From Bradyrhizobium sp. SRS-191 (GTDB taxonomy: Bacteria; Pseudomonadota; Alphaproteobacteria; Rhizobiales; Xanthobacteraceae): a stretch of DNA of 64,000 nt. Numbering within the stretch: position 1 is the first letter of the stretch; each line of letters begins with the position of its first letter. Positions 37,132-44,667 of this stretch are shown here, piece after piece. The notes below the pieces were generated by a model. The model saw only the letters and a program-made list of their open reading frames with translations. It was not told where the DNA came from and searched no databases. The stretch covers positions 1 to 64,000 of the forward strand of contig NZ_JANBVS010000015.1 in NCBI RefSeq assembly GCF_024586915.1, given 5' to 3'. Made by a program: the position numbers and the translations under genes.

Positions 37132-37611
37132 CTATTGGTCCTTGCTGCGGGTGATCGTGATCGACGACTCGGTCTTGGTGCGGGCGCAGCGCATGTCGAG
37201 CCGGCGGTAGCGGCTCGGGACGTCGTCGCCGCGGAAGATGCCGAGCCGGCGGTAGCAGCGGCTGACGCCGCGCGCCATGTCGTCCTTCGGCAGGGTGAAC
37301 ACGATCGCCGCCGCGCTCGCCATCAGCTCGATGAACGCCGGCGGCGGCTTGCGGTCTGTTTTTCCGAACAGCTGGTTGGAGAAGTTCTTCGAGGAGCAGC
37401 CGAGCGTGAGCTCGCGCGCCTTGGGGTGAGCGAGATAGACCGTGCCGGCCGCGGTCTGGCCGATCTTGAGCCCGTCGATGCCGTTCTTCAGTTCCTTGGC
37501 GACGTCATCGCAGCGATCGGCGCTCGCCGCCTGCGGCAGCAGCGCGCTGCTCAACGTAACGAGAACAACAAATCCGGCCGCGCGGCCAAACGAGCAAAGA
37601 GTCGAATGCAT
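37132..37611 (-). CDS. Exported hypothetical protein
   Basis: A 159-residue protein with a signal peptide (AAGFVVLVTLSSALLPQAAS, cleavage near ASA-DR) and four cysteines in the mature part (RCDDV, LGCSS, RCYRR, RCART). The segment CDDVAKELKNGIDGLKIGQT is near the mature N-terminus. I do not recognise the family. It is adjacent to another exported cysteine-containing protein on the same strand but 136 bases apart. Confidence 0.65.
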   Translation of the reverse strand: MHSTLCSFGRAAGFVVLVTLSSALLPQAASADRCDDVAKELKNGIDGLKIGQTAAGTVYLAHPKARELTLGCSSKNFSNQLFGKTDRKPPPAFIELMASAAAIVFTLPKDDMARGVSRCYRRLGIFRGDDVPSRYRRLDMRCARTKTESSITITRSKDQ

Positions 37612-37747
37612 TCCAAATACCCCCGCGCCATTGTCGCGTGTGCGCGAGGGTCATGCAAGCGTGATGCGTCACGGCCGCACAGGATCGCCGGCGGGTGTGA
37701 CCGCATGTTGAAGACCGGCGGCAACTGTCAGCGGCAGCGCGAGCTGG

Positions 37748-38065
37748 TCAGAACCAGCAGCGGCCCGGATGCGACAGCGACACGCCGGCGGCGCGGCGCT
37801 CGCAATCGTTGCCGTAGGTCTGGAAGTTACAGCCGCACACCGGCATGTAGATGCGATTGCAGAGTGTCGGCTTGCGCCGGCACACGCCCATCATGTCGAA
37901 CCGGCCGCACTGGCCGGCCGGAAATTCGCAATACAGACCGGCATTGCAGGGGATGCCGGCAAAGCCGCCGCATTCGCGCCCGGGACCGACCGCACCAGCG
38001 GAGCCGGGGAGCAGCGTGATCAGGGCAACGGCGATCGTCAGCGCACCAACGAGACCTCGTTTCAT
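37748..38065 (-). CDS. Exported Kazal-type inhibitor-like protein
   Basis: A 105-residue protein with a signal peptide (GALTIAVALITLLPGSAGA) and a cysteine-rich mature part of ten cysteines. The C-terminal half fits the Kazal pattern: CNRIYMPVCGCNFQTYGNDC, then E-x-R-x-A-A-G-V and a final C near the end (HPGRCWF). The preceding CGGFAGIPCNAGLYCEFPAG is a short cysteine module frequently found before such domains in bacterial proteins. Kazal domains inhibit serine proteases. The start ATG at 38065 has GGAGG upstream. Inhibitory activity is inferred. Confidence 0.72.
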   Translation of the reverse strand: MKRGLVGALTIAVALITLLPGSAGAVGPGRECGGFAGIPCNAGLYCEFPAGQCGRFDMMGVCRRKPTLCNRIYMPVCGCNFQTYGNDCERRAAGVSLSHPGRCWF

Positions 38066-38272
38066 GACGCCTCCAGGACGAAAGTGGATAGTAAAACAAT
38101 CTAAGGTTACATGATTTGATCTTCTCATGCAATCGATGCCGATCGTGGATCGATTTCGTAGATCGAGGGACTGTTGGAGACCGAGCCGGAGCAAGTGGCT
38201 CTCTCTGGTGACGCCGAGCTTCGCCATCACCTTTTCGGTGGTCTTCTTTTCGGGCACCGCAGAAACTGCTAT

Positions 38273-38512
38273 ATGTCGAACATGAGCAAGCCTCAGGTGA
38301 AAGATCTGCTGGAGCGTGTCCTCACGTGGCCTGCAGAGCGGCAGGATGATGCGGCTGAGATCCTGGCGTTGATGGAAGCGCAGGATCAGGCCGGCTACGG
38401 TCTGAGCGATGAGCAAGTCCGGGAAGTGCAGCGGCGCCGACGAGATCCGAACGCTTCTCATGTCACGCTGAACGAATTCAACGCCCGGATCGATCGTCTG
38501 CTCGGCGAATGA
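38273..38512 (+). CDS. Type II antitoxin (RelB/ParD-like)
   Basis: A 79-residue acidic and charged protein. The middle AGYGLSDEQVREVQRRRRDP and the end LNEFNARIDRLLGE are typical of small antitoxins paired with ParE/RelE toxins. It overlaps the toxin start by four bases (ATGA). The start is ATG 38273 or 38282; no strong ribosome site separates them. No clear DNA-binding fold can be assigned by eye. Confidence 0.8.
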   Translation: MSNMSKPQVKDLLERVLTWPAERQDDAAEILALMEAQDQAGYGLSDEQVREVQRRRRDPNASHVTLNEFNARIDRLLGE

Positions 38513-38793
38513 AGATCGTCATCCACGAGGCGGCCGTCGCCGATCTCGAAGCGATCTTTGCGTGGATCTCGCACGACAGTCCGAAGGCCGCAGCGGCGGT
38601 GGTCCGGCGCATCCGTACCCGCATCAATCATCTCGCGCGGCCGGGACTTGCGCGCATCGGGCGTCCTGGTCTCGCCCCTGGGACCAGAGAGCTCGTCGAG
38701 GGGCCCTACATCGTGGTTTATGAGATAGATGCGACGGCGCAACGGATCACCGTGTTGGCCATCGTCCATGGTGCGAGGGATCGCCAGGACTGA
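38509..38793 (+). CDS. ParE/RelE-family toxin
   Basis: A 94-residue ParE/RelE superfamily toxin: AVADLEAIFAWISHDSPKAA, the loop RPGLARIGRPGLAPGTRELV and the strand PYIVVYEIDATAQRITVLAI with the end HGARDRQD. This looks closer to ParE (gyrase-directed) than to RelE, but the target cannot be fixed from sequence. It is coupled to the antitoxin gene by an ATGA overlap. This is the second toxin-antitoxin pair in the window, unrelated to higBA. Confidence 0.86.
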   Translation: MKIVIHEAAVADLEAIFAWISHDSPKAAAAVVRRIRTRINHLARPGLARIGRPGLAPGTRELVEGPYIVVYEIDATAQRITVLAIVHGARDRQD

Positions 38794-38988
38794 GGCAGCA
38801 CCCGGCAGAGCCCGGGCAATTTTCACCTCACCCACGTCCTGCGATTCAGACCAAAGTAGGCATGGTGCTGCCCCGGTGCCGCCATGCCGAACCATATGTT
38901 GCGCCCCAACACCAGGGTGATATCAGACCTGTCAAGACCGCTTTGGGCGGCCATCTTTAGAACCCCAAAGAACCCGAAGAGCTTCGCC

Positions 38989-40644
38989 ATGAACGCGCCC
39001 ACCGCTTTCCCCGACCAGTCCAAGCCCGTCCCGCCCTACAAGCACACGCCGCTGTTTCCGCTGGGGCCGGACACCACGCCCTACAAGAAGATCACGGCCG
39101 AGGGCATCAGGGTCGAGAAGGTGCTCGGTCGCGACATGCTGGTTGTCTCTCGCGAGGCGCTGCGGACCTTGTCGGAAGCCGCGTTCGGCGAGATCAACCA
39201 CTTCCTGCGCCCCGGCCATCTGAAGCAGCTGCGCAGCATCCTGGAGGATTCGGAGGCCAGCCCGAACGACAAGTTCGTCGCGCTCGACTTCCTGAAGAAC
39301 GCCAACATCTCCGCCGGCGGCGTGCTGCCGATGTGCCAGGATACCGGCACCGCGATCATCATGGGCAAGAAGGGCTGCAACGTCATCACCGACGGTGACG
39401 ACGAGGCGGCGCTCTCCGAAGGCGCGCGCGACGCTTATCTGCGCCGCAACCTGCGCTACTCGCAGGTCGCGCCGCTGTCGATGTACGAGGAGAAGAACAC
39501 CGCCAACAACATGCCGGCGCAGACCGAGATCTACGCCGAGGGCGAGGACGCCTACAAATTCATGTTCATGGCCAAGGGCGGCGGCTCGGCCAACAAGAGC
39601 TTCCTGTTCCAGGCGACGCCGTCGGTGCTGACCAAGGACCGGCTGCTGGCGTTTCTGAAGGAGAAGATCCTGACGCTCGGCACCGCGGCGTGCCCGCCTT
39701 ATCACCTCGCCATCGTGATCGGCGGCACCTCGGCCGAGCTGTGCATGAAGACGGTGAAGCTCGCCTCGGCCCGTTATCTCGACGCGCTGCCGACGCAGGG
39801 CTCGGCGGACGGCAACGCCTTCCGCGATCTCGAGATGGAGCAGGAAATCCACAAGATGACGCAGTCGCTCGGCGTCGGCGCGCAGTTCGGCGGCAAGTAT
39901 TTCTGCCATGACGTCCGCGTCATCCGCATGCCGCGCCACGGCGCGTCGCTGCCGATCGGGCTCGGCGTCTCCTGCTCGGCCGACCGCCAGGTGCTCGGCA
40001 AGATCACCAAGGACGGCGTCTATCTCGAGGAGCTCGAACATCATCCGGCGCAGTATCTGCCGGAGGTCGAGCAGGCGCTCGGCGGCGAGGTCGTGAAGAT
40101 CGACTTGAACCAGCCGATGAAGGACATCCTCGCCACGCTGTCGAAGAACCCGATCAAGACCCGGCTGTCGCTGACCGGCACCATGATTGTCGCCCGTGAC
40201 GCCGCGCATGCCAAGCTGCGTGAGCGCCTCGACCGCGGCGAGCCGCTGCCGGACTACTTCAAGAACCATCCGGTGTACTACGCCGGCCCGGCCAAGACCC
40301 CGGACGGCTACGCCTCCGGCGCGTTCGGCCCGACCACCGCGGGCCGCATGGATTCCTTCGTCGAACAGTTCCAGGCCGCCGGCGGCTCGATGGTGATGGT
40401 CGCCAAGGGCAACCGTGCGCCGGCGGTGCGCGAGGCCTGCAAGAAGCACGGCGGCTTCTATCTCGGCTCGGTGGGCGGTGCGGCGGCGAATCTCGCCGAG
40501 CATTGCATCAAGAAGGTCGAGGTGCTCGAATATCCCGAACTCGGCATGGAAGCGATCTGGCGCATCGAGGTCGTGGACTTCCCGGCGTTCATCATCATCG
40601 ACGACAAGGGCAACGACTTTTTCAAGGAGCTGAACCTCGGTTGA
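38989..40644 (+). CDS. Class I fumarate hydratase
   Basis: A 551-residue class I (iron-sulfur) fumarase of the FumA/FumB type with fused alpha and beta parts. Cluster-ligand cysteines are expected in LPMCQDTGTAI, CPPYHLAIVIGGTSAE-like and GVSCSADRQVLG segments; AFGPTTAGRMDSFVEQFQAA lies in the beta part. It interconverts fumarate and malate in the TCA cycle. The ATG at 38989 (MNAPTAF) is chosen; the 35 codons upstream do not belong to the family. No adjacent pathway gene is visible. Confidence 0.94.
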   Translation: MNAPTAFPDQSKPVPPYKHTPLFPLGPDTTPYKKITAEGIRVEKVLGRDMLVVSREALRTLSEAAFGEINHFLRPGHLKQLRSILEDSEASPNDKFVALDFLKNANISAGGVLPMCQDTGTAIIMGKKGCNVITDGDDEAALSEGARDAYLRRNLRYSQVAPLSMYEEKNTANNMPAQTEIYAEGEDAYKFMFMAKGGGSANKSFLFQATPSVLTKDRLLAFLKEKILTLGTAACPPYHLAIVIGGTSAELCMKTVKLASARYLDALPTQGSADGNAFRDLEMEQEIHKMTQSLGVGAQFGGKYFCHDVRVIRMPRHGASLPIGLGVSCSADRQVLGKITKDGVYLEELEHHPAQYLPEVEQALGGEVVKIDLNQPMKDILATLSKNPIKTRLSLTGTMIVARDAAHAKLRERLDRGEPLPDYFKNHPVYYAGPAKTPDGYASGAFGPTTAGRMDSFVEQFQAAGGSMVMVAKGNRAPAVREACKKHGGFYLGSVGGAAANLAEHCIKKVEVLEYPELGMEAIWRIEVVDFPAFIIIDDKGNDFFKELNLG

Positions 40645-40684
40645 GCTCCCGCCGAATGGGATCGCCACGGATTCGAGGAGCCGC

Positions 40685-41128
40685 ATGGTCGAGTGGTTCG
40701 ATGACCTCAAGATCGGGATGACGTTCAAGAGCGGCGAGACGACGGTGTCGCGCGAGGACATCAAGCGCTTCGCCGCCGAGTTCGATCCTCAGCCGTTTCA
40801 CCTCGACGAGGCGGCTGCGGAGAAGACGATCTTCAAGGGACTCGCCGCCTCCGGATGGCACACCGCCGCGATCGCGATGCGGCTCGCGGCGGAGACGCGT
40901 CCTTTCGGCCCGCATCCGCTGTTGGGCGCAGGCGTCGACGAACTGCGCTGGATGAAGCCGGTGCGGCCCGGCGACACGCTTCGTCTTGAGGGCGAGGTTG
41001 TCGATCTCATTCCTTCGCAGACCAAGCCGCAAGGGATCGTGCGGATCAAATGGACCGCCTACAATCAGCACGATGAGCCCGTCTATACCTTCAATCCGAT
41101 CGGGATCGTGCCGCGACGCCCCACCTGA
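40685..41128 (+). CDS. MaoC-family dehydratase
   Basis: A 147-residue single-hotdog MaoC-like protein. The catalytic Asp/His segment is ISREDI-like followed by FAAEFDPQPFHLDEAAAEKT, the R-hydratase motif; later GVDELRWMKPVRPGDTLRLE is typical. It would hydrate an enoyl-CoA or related thioester. It follows the fumarase gene by 40 bases, so the two may be cotranscribed although no pathway link is evident. Confidence 0.9.
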   Translation: MVEWFDDLKIGMTFKSGETTVSREDIKRFAAEFDPQPFHLDEAAAEKTIFKGLAASGWHTAAIAMRLAAETRPFGPHPLLGAGVDELRWMKPVRPGDTLRLEGEVVDLIPSQTKPQGIVRIKWTAYNQHDEPVYTFNPIGIVPRRPT

Positions 41129-41155
41129 GCCGGAAAGTCACAGTGTCCTGACGAG

Positions 41156-41824
41156 ATGTTTCTCGGGCTTGATGGATTCCGCAACGGCTGGGTCGTGGTC
41201 TCCATTGACGGGGACCGCCGCGCAATCAGCTTTTCCGCCGACATCTCCACCGCCCTCGCGTCTCCCTTCACCCGCGCCGCCATCGACATTCCCATCGGCA
41301 TGACCGACGACGGCACCCGCGCCTGCGACCAGCTCGCGCGCGACAGGCTCGCGCCGCATCGCTCCCGCGTGTTCACCGGTGCGCGCCGCTGGCTGTGGGA
41401 GGACTACACCGACCCCGACCTTGCCAATGAAGAGGCCACGCGGCGCGGACAAAAGCGCGCCTCGCGCCAGCTCTGGCATCTCGGCCGCAAGATCATGGAG
41501 GTCGATGCCTTCGTCCGCGCGCATCGCGGGCTCGACATCCGCGAGGTTCATCCCGAGCTTGTATTCCTGCGTCTCCACGGCGCGCCGTTGCCGTCGAAGA
41601 AGACGGAGCAGGGGGCCAGTTTGCGACGCGAGCTGTTGGTTGCCGCGGGGGTCACCGAGATCCATGACTGGATTGGCATCGCGCGTCGCGGCACCGGCGC
41701 CAAACCCGACGACGTCCTCGACGCCTGCGCCGTCGCGCTTGCCGCCCGTGTACCTGTCGGCTGCGTCCCCGAGGGCGATCCTCTCCGCGACGCCCATGGT
41801 GTGCCGATGCAGATCTGGTTCTGA
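41156..41824 (+). CDS. DUF429-family protein
   Basis: A 222-residue protein of the DUF429 family, which has an RNase H-like fold. Features are GLDGFRNGWVVVSIDGDRRA at the start, AAIDIPIGMTDDGTRACDQL, then RVFTGARRWLWEDY and EVHPELVFLRLHG and DDVLDACAVALAAR near the end, where acidic residues would form the active-site-like cluster. The biochemical function of the family is not known. It is 27 bases downstream of the MaoC gene and likely in the same unit. Confidence 0.85.
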   Translation: MFLGLDGFRNGWVVVSIDGDRRAISFSADISTALASPFTRAAIDIPIGMTDDGTRACDQLARDRLAPHRSRVFTGARRWLWEDYTDPDLANEEATRRGQKRASRQLWHLGRKIMEVDAFVRAHRGLDIREVHPELVFLRLHGAPLPSKKTEQGASLRRELLVAAGVTEIHDWIGIARRGTGAKPDDVLDACAVALAARVPVGCVPEGDPLRDAHGVPMQIWF

Positions 41825-41880
41825 GCGCGGCATGCTGGCCAGACGTTGTGTTTAGCCCTGACGGCCGCGCCAAACTCCGC

Positions 41881-41926
41881 CGTCATTCCGGGACGACGCG
41901 CGCAGCGCGCCGAGCCCGGAATGACG
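41881..41926. repeat. Palindromic repeat CGTCATTCCGGG type
   Basis: Perfect 12-bp arms CGTCATTCCGGG / CCCGGAATGACG around a GC-rich centre that is itself palindromic (CGCGCAGCGCG). It resembles a very common REP-type element of Rhizobiales. Confidence 0.75.
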
Positions 41927-42089
41927 GCGGAACGAGTGTCGCGTCACGCGCGGCCGCGTGGGGCAGGGGCGGGGTCGTCTTTGTTATTCCGTTAAAGATA
42001 ATTCTATTGCTATTTTTCGGAATTCATGGTTTTCTCCCGCCATCCCGCTCCACTTGCGAAGGGGCGTTGCGCGCGATCGTCACGACACG

Positions 42090-42410
42090 CGGGGCGGGGA
42101 GCGATGGCTGCGAGGAGCCGCAGCGTGTCCTGAAGGGGATGCGCGGACGAACGGCTTGGCGCGGACGTGAAGTCGCAGCGGCCTGACACCCCGAAGCTGG
42201 TGTCCAGCATGACGCGCGGGAGCGCGTCGTGCGACATGGTGGCCAACACGCCGGCGCACCAGGGCGACTGCGTATAAACGTGAGACCATCGCGCAGGGAA
42301 GGCCGGGCGTTTCTCGGCTGCACCTGTGGTACCTGCCGCCTGCATTTTTCTTAGCAGGCGGGCCGCAGGCGTCAGCCGACGCCTGGCCTTCCCTGCGCCC
42401 TTCGCATGTT
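42090..42410. repeat. Long structured interspersed repeat
   Basis: About 320 bases. The left part reads GACGAACGGCTTGGCGCGG, GACGTGAAGTCGCAGCGG and GACACCCCGAAGCTGGTGTC (itself a hairpin). The right part is closed by 14-bp arms GCGCAGGGAAGGCC (42291-42304) and GGCCTTCCCTGCGC (42385-42398), enclosing CACCTGTGGTACCTGCCGCC and a further stem. It matches my memory of a several-hundred-base repeat found in many Bradyrhizobium/Rhodopseudomonas intergenic regions. The exact borders are estimated. It may be transcribed as structured RNA; it encodes no protein. Confidence 0.65.
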
Positions 42411-42518
42411 CGAGGGGCATGACGATGCATGAACCCTGGGCGTCATCAGCCGCGGGAATGCGAACGCGTGTCCGGGCTGTTTGAGATGTGAAGCGGGACG
42501 GCCGCAATCAAACGCGGT

Positions 42519-42640
42519 GTCGTCCCGGCCCCGAGCCGGGACCCATACGCTGCGGTGGTCATGATGGACGAAAAGCGGATGACCAGCGTGCCTCACACTG
42601 CTCCCTGGGGGTATGGGTCCCGGCTCGAGGCCGGGACGAC
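42519..42640. repeat. Long inverted repeat element (30-bp arms)
   Basis: Arms 42519-42548 and 42611-42640 are 30 bases each with one mismatch (GTCGTCCCGG...GGGACCCATAC and its complement), enclosing 62 bases. Each arm is itself a small hairpin (CCGGCCCCGAGCCGG). This is REP/BIME-like. Confidence 0.85.
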
Positions 42641-42667
42641 AGCGGAGCAAATTGATGCAGCGCGGAA

Positions 42668-42812
42668 GCGTAGGGTGGGCAAAGCGGACGCCCGAAAGGG
42701 CGGCCACGTGCTCACCGTGTGTCGGAGCATTCGGGGCGAATGGTGGGCACGGCGCGCATACCGTCTCGCCTTCGATCAGGCGACAGGGGCGTGCCTTTGC
42801 AACCTACAAAGT
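42668..42812. repeat. Degenerate GTAGGGTGGGCAAAGCG-type palindrome
   Basis: The left end CGTAGGGTGGGCAAAGCG and the middle ATGGTGGGCACGGCGC match a palindromic repeat I know from Rhizobiales. The right arm is decayed (GTGCCTTTGCAACCTACAAA where GCCTTTGCCCACCCTACG would be expected). Confidence 0.5.
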
Positions 42813-42813
42813 A

Positions 42814-43110
42814 TCAGCCGCGCGCGCCGGTGAACGGGAAGCTGCCCATGAAGCCGATGCCCATCTCGCCGGAGATGGTGTCGCCGGCGACCTTGCCCTT
42901 GAAGTCGAGGGTCAGCGGCATCGGGCTGGTGATCGAGACCTTCCAGGCGACGTCGTCGCCGTTGACGGTGCCGTCGAAGATCTCGGCGGAATCGCCCTCG
43001 GCGGCCTGGGTGCCGGTCAGCGTCGAGCCGGAGCTTGTCAGGCTCAAGGTCGCGCTGCGCTCGCCCATCGGCGTGTTCAAGGTCAGATTCCAGTTGCCGT
43101 CCACTGCCAT
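42814..43110 (-). CDS. Conserved hypothetical beta-rich protein
   Basis: A 98-residue protein, MAVDGNWNLTLNTPMGERSA at the start, then GSTLTGTQAAEGDSAEIFDG and a final GIGFMGSFPFTGARG. The pattern of alternating Thr/Ser/Gly strands suggests a small beta barrel. I recall closely similar proteins in Bradyrhizobium of unknown function. The ATG at 43110 has AGGAGA upstream; a longer frame begins at 43134. The gene ends at the border of the repeat-filled region. Confidence 0.75.
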   Translation of the reverse strand: MAVDGNWNLTLNTPMGERSATLSLTSSGSTLTGTQAAEGDSAEIFDGTVNGDDVAWKVSITSPMPLTLDFKGKVAGDTISGEMGIGFMGSFPFTGARG

Positions 43111-43249
43111 CGATCGTTCTCCTGGCGTTGCCATCCCGGGCCCCGAAGCAGCCTTCGAGGGTGCCTTCGGGCGCCCCTATAGCGCATCTTCGATGATAAG
43201 CCCAATACGGCGATCAGGCCCTTGCCCAAGCCTTTGCTCAAGCCTTTGC

Positions 43250-43798
43250 TCAAGCTCTCGCCGCGCGCAGGCGGCTGGCGATGATGAAGCGGAAGGCGAT
43301 GAACTGCACGCCGAAAGCGGCGACCTTCGCGGCCGCGGTGAACGTCATGTAGATGACCCAGAGCTTGATGTCGCCGGTCATCGCCACGCCGATCGTGCCG
43401 AGGCCGAGGACGAACATCAGCGCCGCCCAGGCATAGCCGGCGCCCGTGACGTATTCAGGAATCGTCTCCGCCACCAGGGGCGGAACGTAGCGCAGCATCC
43501 AGCCGCGCTTGAGCATGATCACGCCGATGGCGAAGTGGCCGATCGCGGGCTTGGCGAACATGAAGCGGGGATCGTTGGTCAGCAGCGTCACGCTCCCGAG
43601 CACCACGACCAGAGCGATGCTGGCATAGGCCATGAAGCCGAGGCTATGGCCCTTGATTCGGGCCCACACCACCTGGACGATGGCGACACCGACCGCAGCC
43701 GAGGTGGCCAGCACGACGTCGTCGGTGGCGATGTAGAGGATGAAGAAGACGGCGGCAGAGAGGAAATCGGCCGTCAGCTTCGTAAACACGTCTTTCAC
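43250..43798 (-). CDS. IspZ/YciB-like (septation protein A) membrane protein, paralogue 1
   Basis: A 182-residue integral membrane protein with about five to six helices. It matches the intracellular septation protein A (YciB/IspZ) family: LSAAVFFILYIATDDVVLAT, ASIALVVVLGSVTLLTNDPR, FMFAKPAIGHFAIGVIMLKR, GYAWAALMFVLGLGTIGVAM. It closely resembles the protein at 44668-45261. YciB is linked to envelope and division in E. coli; the role here may differ. It lies 54 bases downstream of the gene at 43853 and would be cotranscribed. Short tandem repeats flank it on both sides (43216-43255 and 43813-43855). Confidence 0.82.
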   Translation of the reverse strand: MKDVFTKLTADFLSAAVFFILYIATDDVVLATSAAVGVAIVQVVWARIKGHSLGFMAYASIALVVVLGSVTLLTNDPRFMFAKPAIGHFAIGVIMLKRGWMLRYVPPLVAETIPEYVTGAGYAWAALMFVLGLGTIGVAMTGDIKLWVIYMTFTAAAKVAAFGVQFIAFRFIIASRLRAARA

Positions 43799-43812
43799 GC
43801 ACGTCTCCCTAG

Positions 43813-43857
43813 GGCCAAACCGTCCAAGGCCAAACCATCCAAGGCCAAACCGTCACG
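43813..43857. repeat. Short tandem repeat, 15-bp unit x3
   Basis: GGCCAAACCGTCCAA, GGCCAAACCATCCAA and GGCCAAACCGTCACG in direct succession, between the two membrane-protein genes and touching the 3' end of the upstream one. Confidence 0.8.
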
Positions 43858-44437
43858 AATCCTGGCTGGACATTGCGGCAGCAGTCTGCGCGGCCATGTC
43901 TTTCGTTCTACGATACTCAGGATACCAGCGCGTGAAATAAAGTGCACTGTTGCGGGCGGCCAAGGCAATGGCGAGACCGGTCCAATAGGGCAGGCCGGGC
44001 ACGTAAAGCGTCATCAGGTTGCCGATGATCATCAGCAGCGCCGACGCCGTCCATGCGCCGGTAATGACGTAATTGGCGCGCAGAAAGCCCGGAATGGCCG
44101 CGGTCTCCGGGGGCACGGCCTCGATCGCATATTGCAGCGTGAAGGGCTTGCGCAGCAGCATCGAACCGAGCGACAGCGCGAAAATGCCGCAGTCGACCGC
44201 AAGCCGCACCGCCGAGGCACTCATGTGGGGCTCGATGAGCTGGAGGTAGGCTGCTACGGCCGCGAACACGATCGCCGAGCCGAGCCCGAGAATCTTGACC
44301 GACCGGCCCTTGATGATGTCCAGCGCCACCACTGTGAGGCACAGCGCGGTCGCCACCGCGAGGCTGAGCGTGGCCGAGACTACCATCATCAGCGCAGCGT
44401 AGACGCCGTAGGGCGCGAGGATGAGGAAGATCGTCAT
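43853..44437 (-). CDS. Small multi-helix membrane protein, septation-A-like
   Basis: A 194-residue membrane protein with five or six helices: IFLILAPYGVYAALMMVVSA, SLAVATALCLTVVALDIIKG, then RSVKILGLGSAIVFAAVAAY, VDCGIFALSLGSMLLRKPFT, LQYAIEAVPPE and later GLAIALAARNSALYFTRWYP. The RSVKILGLGS and R-K-P-F-T-L-Q-Y pattern is that of septation protein A-like families (VC0807 superfamily), distinct from the two IspZ-like neighbours. The ATG at 44437 has GGAGG upstream; TTG 44458 is less likely. Directly before it is a pair of ATCTTTAC-type palindromes shared with the carotenoid oxygenase promoter. Confidence 0.75.
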   Translation of the reverse strand: MTIFLILAPYGVYAALMMVVSATLSLAVATALCLTVVALDIIKGRSVKILGLGSAIVFAAVAAYLQLIEPHMSASAVRLAVDCGIFALSLGSMLLRKPFTLQYAIEAVPPETAAIPGFLRANYVITGAWTASALLMIIGNLMTLYVPGLPYWTGLAIALAARNSALYFTRWYPEYRRTKDMAAQTAAAMSSQDS

Positions 44438-44457
44438 CGGCGGCTCCTCCCGAGCCA

Positions 44458-44476
44458 ATCTTTACAATGGAAAGAT
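44458..44476. promoter_or_regulatory. TetR-type operator A1
   Basis: ATCTTTAC-AAT-GGAAAGAT, an inverted repeat with one mismatch. It lies 20 bases upstream of the membrane-protein ATG at 44437. It is the same motif as site B1 at 46746-46770. Confidence 0.65.
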
Positions 44477-44507
44477 ATGTACGGGACGGAGCGCGCCGGG
44501 TCAAGCT

Positions 44508-44527
44508 AATCTTGACGGTGTCAAAAT
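44508..44527. promoter_or_regulatory. TetR-type operator A2
   Basis: AATCTTGAC-GGT-GTCAAAAT, an imperfect inverted repeat, centre 51 bases from the centre of A1. The sequence before it (GCCGGGTCAAG) also parallels that before B2 (GGCCGGTCAAG). Confidence 0.55.
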
Positions 44528-44667
44528 GTTGTGAGGCGCGGGATATATTGAATTTGTTTCAATTGGTTACAAACATTTCGGACGCCGGCCCGGCGACCGC
44601 CCGCCCGGCGCTCTGCCTTGGCCGGTCCAAGTCAAAGGCTCCGGCGCGGTATGATCGCGGTCGATCC

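Larger units (their letters stand above)
41825..42813. other. Repeat-filled intergenic region
   Basis: Nearly 1 kb without a credible gene. It contains four separate palindromic elements: 41881-41926, about 42090-42410, 42519-42640 and 42668-42812, each listed separately. Frames across it (for example 42010-42507 minus, 42613-43182 plus) run through the palindromes and are not supported. Confidence 0.7.

Noticed and set aside
42010..42507. Minus-strand frame across the repeat region 41.8-42.8 kb
   Set aside because: It reads straight through palindromic repeats and has no family features.
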